From positions 3,100,001 through 3,164,000 of the forward strand of contig NZ_CP110224.1 of NCBI RefSeq assembly GCF_026013645.1: a DNA stretch of 64,000 nt. Reading direction: 5' to 3'. Below are positions 60,852 to 64,000 of the stretch, piece after piece (the stretch's first letter is position 1; every line of letters starts with the position of its first letter). The position numbers were made by a program, and so were the translations under genes. This stretch comes from Virgibacillus natechei. GTDB taxonomy: Bacteria > Bacillota > Bacilli > Bacillales > Amphibacillaceae. The notes under the pieces are model-generated. The model ran no database searches. It was not told the DNA's origin and saw only the letters and a program-made list of their open reading frames with translations.

Positions 60852-60990
60852 TTTGATGTTATTAATCCATATTTTATACGTAACTTATTAGTAAGTCAAC
60901 ACAAAACCACATAAAAACATGCTTTATATTTGGTTTTATTTTTGTTTTAAACCTGATTAAATTGAATTTACGGTCTCAATTTTAAAGTAC

Positions 60991-61042
60991 TAAAAAATAT
61001 CGATAAATAACTACCCCTCCTTCTAGTTATCATCGATATTTA
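60991..61042 (-). terminator. Terminator of the AraC regulator gene
   Basis: On the minus strand AAATATCGATGATAACTA pairs, with a small bulge, with TAGTTATTTATCGATATTT around GAAGGAGGGG, followed by a T-run, 71 bp beyond the stop codon at 61113. Confidence 0.8.
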
Positions 61043-61112
61043 AAATGGTCTTGTAATGATTCGTTCTTTATCACCTAAGAAATTCCTTCTCTTACCAATA
61101 GGCTTTCCAAAA

Positions 61113-61928
61113 TCAAAGAGACTTATATTGAGCTCGAAAACGGTTTGGGGAAAGATTTGTATAATTTTTAAAGGTTCGATAAAAAGTAGCTAGCGACTCG
61201 AAGCCTACTTCAAAACAAATCGAAGCGATATCTTTATCTGTCTCAAGAAGCATCTTTTTCGTTAACTCTAGTCTTACCTCTGTTAGATATTGTATAGGCG
61301 TTATGTTATATTGTTCTTTAAAAATATGATTGATATGCCTCATACTCATTCCTAATTTCATAGAGATATCCCTGGTATTAATCATTTCAAAATAATGCGT
61401 ATCTATATATTTACGTAGTCGTTCTGCTCGTAGCGTGTTGGCATCCAACATTTTAGGTTCCTCTTGTGAATTTGCTAGAATAAGCAATAATTCCGATAGA
61501 TATATTTTCATTCCCAACCTGTTTATCGGGTTCCCTAAGGACTGTTCATAAAGCATTTTTCGTAATAGTTGCCTTATTTCTCCCGCTTGAAATAAATTCA
61601 ACTCAATCAATTGGGAAAAATCGAAATAGTTGTTAATTATTTCTTCCTGAAACTCAGTATCCAGATCATTAACTTCAAATTCCAGCGTCAATACTGTCAT
61701 TTTTGAATTGGCAACAATGGAGTGGTTGGAAAAAGGTGTTATAAAAGCAACATTATCTTGATTAAAATCAAACTCTTTTTCATTTAACGTGACTTTTCCC
61801 TCGTCTTTTAGAACGTAAAGAATTTGGTATATCTGATGGTGATGCTTTTGTACTGTACCGCCTTCCATATGTTTGTTTTCTTTTAAGTGAATGCCATGCA
61901 AATTTAAGCTATTCGTACCCTTGTTCAA
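61113..61928 (-). CDS. AraC-family transcriptional regulator
   Basis: 271 residues. An N-terminal cupin (about 15-90, HHHQIYQILYVLKDEGKVTL) binds the sugar effector. The C-terminal double helix-turn-helix (about 168-268) contains NTRDISMKLGMSMRHINHIF and DIASICFEVGFESLATFYRT then FKNYTNLSPNRFR. It sits upstream of and parallel to the rhamnose operon and downstream of the glycerate kinase gene. It could activate the rhamnose genes in addition to the DeoR repressor, or serve the neighbouring oxidoreductase/kinase genes. Confidence 0.88.
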   Translation of the reverse strand: MNKGTNSLNLHGIHLKENKHMEGGTVQKHHHQIYQILYVLKDEGKVTLNEKEFDFNQDNVAFITPFSNHSIVANSKMTVLTLEFEVNDLDTEFQEEIINNYFDFSQLIELNLFQAGEIRQLLRKMLYEQSLGNPINRLGMKIYLSELLLILANSQEEPKMLDANTLRAERLRKYIDTHYFEMINTRDISMKLGMSMRHINHIFKEQYNITPIQYLTEVRLELTKKMLLETDKDIASICFEVGFESLATFYRTFKNYTNLSPNRFRAQYKSL

Positions 61929-62009
61929 ATTATAATCCTCCTGATTGTAAATCTTCGTTTCATTATAAAAATCTCTATTCTCTGTCTAATTCTTAGACTA
62001 ACATCATTA

Positions 62010-63155
62010 TTATCTCTCTAGAAGTGTATGGTCTCTTATGGAAGCTACTAATTGAATGACCTGCTTCGTCTGTTCATATAACATGATGTTTGCTTGATCC
62101 ATACATTCCTCCAGTGAGTGTGGCTGGTTAATGATGGAGAAACAACCAGAAAACTGATCACGTAATTTATTTAAATCTCCGGTAAGACTACCCGAAATTA
62201 AAATAACCGGTATGCTGTGTTTTTTGGCAAGCGATGCTATATAGCCTGGTGCCTTTCCGAATAATGTTTGTTCATCACTTTGGCCCTCACCAGTAATTAC
62301 TAAATCAGCTTTTTTTACAGCTTGTTCGATATTCATCGCATTTGCTAACAGTTGGGCACCAGATACTAAATGTGCCTCCATCGCTAGTAGAGCAAAACCA
62401 ACGCCCCCTGCTGCACCAGATCCTGAAATTTCCTTCATTGGCTTATTGAGCGCAGCTTCCACTAAGTCTCCAAAATGATTTAATGCCTCGTCATACTCAA
62501 CCACTTGTTTTTTGGTCGCTCCTTTTTGCGGTGCGAAAATTTCGCTTGCCCCTTGTTCCCCGCATAATGGATTGCTAACGTCACAAGCAACCTTTATATC
62601 ACTTTTTGCTAGTCTTGCATCCAATTTTGTAAAACTTACTTTTTTGACATGCTTTAAATCTTTACCAAACGCACCTATTTCTTCCCTATTTTCATCCCAT
62701 GCCTTCATTCCTAACGCAAGCAGCATACCTAAACCACCATCATTCGTGGCGCTACCGCCAAGCGAAATCACGAAAGAAGTACACCCTTTGTTCAATGCAT
62801 CGATCATTACCTCTCCTACTCCAAAAGATGTGGTATAGTCAGGGTTTCGTTCATCCACTGGAACTTGTATTAAGCCTGCAATAGTTGCAAATTCAATGAT
62901 GGCTGTTTTTGAGTTAACGATGGCATAATTTGTGCTTATTTTTTTTCCAAGTGGTCCTGTGCATGTAATAGGAATATTTTCACCATCCATGGATGTCAAT
63001 AGAGCCTGTAGTGTTCCTTCTCCACCATCTGCCATTGGCTTCATGATAACATGATGATTCCTATTCACTTCTAAAATTGCGTTTTTCATTATTTCAGATA
63101 CTTGTATCGAAGTTAAACTTCCTTTATATGAATCTGGTGCTAGAACTATATTCAT
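62010..63155 (-). CDS. Glycerate 2-kinase (GarK/GlxK family)
   Basis: 381 residues. Family opening NIVLAPDSYKGSLTSIQVSE near 2-21, MADGGEGTLQALL, SFVISLGGSATNDGGLGML near 130-148 with catalytic residues, CDVSNPLCGEQGASEIFAPQ, GSGAAGGVGFALLAM near 245-259 and DLVITGEGQSDEQTLFGKAP near 283-302. It phosphorylates D-glycerate to the 2- or 3-phosphate (the two groups cannot be told apart by eye). AAAGGAG is placed nine bases before ATG 63155. Divergent from the oxidoreductase gene on its right. Confidence 0.92.
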   Translation of the reverse strand: MNIVLAPDSYKGSLTSIQVSEIMKNAILEVNRNHHVIMKPMADGGEGTLQALLTSMDGENIPITCTGPLGKKISTNYAIVNSKTAIIEFATIAGLIQVPVDERNPDYTTSFGVGEVMIDALNKGCTSFVISLGGSATNDGGLGMLLALGMKAWDENREEIGAFGKDLKHVKKVSFTKLDARLAKSDIKVACDVSNPLCGEQGASEIFAPQKGATKKQVVEYDEALNHFGDLVEAALNKPMKEISGSGAAGGVGFALLAMEAHLVSGAQLLANAMNIEQAVKKADLVITGEGQSDEQTLFGKAPGYIASLAKKHSIPVILISGSLTGDLNKLRDQFSGCFSIINQPHSLEECMDQANIMLYEQTKQVIQLVASIRDHTLLER

Positions 63156-63326
63156 AATGGTCTCCTTTACTAATCTCTGGAATTAAAAATGAATTCCATC
63201 TGTATTTTAGAAATCTACTGAATATATTATTATCTTATGATATATTGAATAGTATATTAATACTACATTTTTAAAAATTATAATAGGTTCTATTCTGTTA
63301 TTATGCCCTATTAAAGAAGGAGTACA

Positions 63327-64000
63327 ATGCTGATGACTAAAAAAGTATCTATATTATTAGTAGGTATGAGTGGTTATGGAAACGTGTATCTAAACGAATT
63401 ATTAACAAAGAAAAATAGAAGCGCATCCTTGGTAGGAGTAGTAGATATAAACCCCAAACGGTCTGATTATTATGAAGAAATTATAAATAGAGACATTCCA
63501 ATATATGAATCTATGAATGAATTTTATCGTACAAATAAAAGCGATTTAGCAATTATCTCTACCCCAATCCACCTACATATGGAACAATCTTGTTATGCCA
63601 TGAATCATGGAAGCAATGTGCTTTGTGAAAAACCAATGAGTGCTAATCCAGAAGATGTTCAAAGCATGATTGATACACGTGACAAAACTGGAAAATTTTT
63701 AGCGGTCGGTTTTAATTGGTCCTTTACGCCATCCGTGCAACAATTGAAAAAGGATATATTGAGCGGCGAATTCGGTAAAGTAAAACGCTTAAAGAGTATT
63801 GCTTTATGGCCTCGCAGCCTCGATTACTTCAATCGTTCCAATTGGGCGGGTAAAAAGTATAGCTCTACAGGTGACATGATATTTGATAGCGTTGCCAATA
63901 ATGCTACTGCTCACTTTTTACATCATCTATTATATGTGACTGGGAATACAGTAGACACTAGTGCTCAAATCAAAAATGTTACAGCCGAGTTATATCGAAC
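63327..64000 (+). CDS. Gfo/Idh/MocA-family oxidoreductase, N-terminal part (cut by right edge)
   Basis: 224 residues visible from ATG 63327 (AAGGAG four bases upstream; ATG 63333 is the alternative). ILLVGMSGYGNVYLNELL near 9-26 is the NAD-binding loop, VVDINPK the acidic end of strand 2, LAIISTPIHLHMEQ, and NVLCEKPMSANPEDVQ the EKP motif with catalytic Lys. NWAGKKYSSTGDMIFDSVAN begins the substrate domain. It differs strongly from the oxidoreductase at 53020-54102. It is divergent from glycerate kinase, suggesting a sugar-acid pathway continuing to the right. Confidence 0.87.
   Translation, partial: MLMTKKVSILLVGMSGYGNVYLNELLTKKNRSASLVGVVDINPKRSDYYEEIINRDIPIYESMNEFYRTNKSDLAIISTPIHLHMEQSCYAMNHGSNVLCEKPMSANPEDVQSMIDTRDKTGKFLAVGFNWSFTPSVQQLKKDILSGEFGKVKRLKSIALWPRSLDYFNRSNWAGKKYSSTGDMIFDSVANNATAHFLHHLLYVTGNTVDTSAQIKNVTAELYR

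Overview
The window is chromosome of a low-GC Gram-positive bacterium, almost certainly a member of the Bacillaceae of the Oceanobacillus/Virgibacillus kind. The reasons are gene content typical of Bacillus relatives (LnrJKLMN/YfiJKLMN-like, GmuBCADEF-like, RhaMBA-EW, NiaR/NifS/NadC/NadA), AGGAGG-type ribosome binding sites, Bacillus-type cre and PhoP boxes, and a dispersed repeat common in Bacillaceae near 19 kb. Species cannot be fixed from the sequence alone.

Region 1 (1-21 kb, all minus strand) is a capsule/exopolysaccharide locus read from about 20.9 kb leftwards. It contains a Wzz-like chain-length regulator and BY-type tyrosine kinase, two paralogous PHP-family phosphatases, two LuxR-type regulators, and a membrane NDP-sugar dehydratase (CapD/EpsC type). 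Further on come a Wzy-like polymerase, a Wzx flippase, an unusual ATP-grasp protein, two GT4 glycosyltransferases, a UDP-glucuronate-type epimerase, a nucleotide-sugar dehydrogenase, a reductase, a priming sugar-phosphate transferase, and a truncated PP-loop protein at the left edge. Three decayed genes (a second epimerase, the tip of a second dehydrogenase, a fragment of a second CapD) show that the locus was rebuilt by recombination.

Region 2 (21-44.5 kb) holds ordinary genes separated by strange DNA. The genes are a LysM/NlpC-P60 wall hydrolase, a disrupted Rpn-type nuclease, a two-component system plus ABC exporter resembling LnrJKLMN, two NERD-domain paralogues, a GDSL hydrolase, a PhoP-box alkaline phosphatase, the NAD operon (niaR, nifS, a nadB reduced to a stub, nadC, nadA), a zinc-ribbon membrane protein and a YjbQ protein. 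Between them lie GC-rich arrays built on a strict 21-bp period. Class 1 units read like CTCTCCCGATTTGG. Class 2 units are rich in GCTCGACCT/GCTCGAGCGAG and organise into a 163-bp higher-order repeat at three loci, one of them inverted. A third class lies between the two phosphatases. Five copies of a conserved core of about 110 bp are embedded in or next to class 1/2 arrays. This repeat family is the main candidate for something undescribed.

Region 3 (44.6-52.4 kb, minus strand) is a beta-glucoside/manno-oligosaccharide PTS locus: EIIB, EIIC, EIIA, GH1 6-phospho-beta-glucosidase, a LicR-type PRD activator, mannose-6-phosphate isomerase and a ROK fructokinase. It looks like a gmu operon whose regulator is LicR-like, and it carries the remnant of a GH4 (LicH-like) enzyme.

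Region 4 (52.5-64 kb) starts with an IS1182-like transposase remnant. The L-rhamnose operon follows (rhaM-rhaB-rhaA-rhaEW-DeoR regulator-Gfo/Idh oxidoreductase) with a perfect cre site upstream, then an AraC regulator, a glycerate kinase, and a divergent Gfo/Idh oxidoreductase cut by the right edge. No tRNA, rRNA or CRISPR array was seen.
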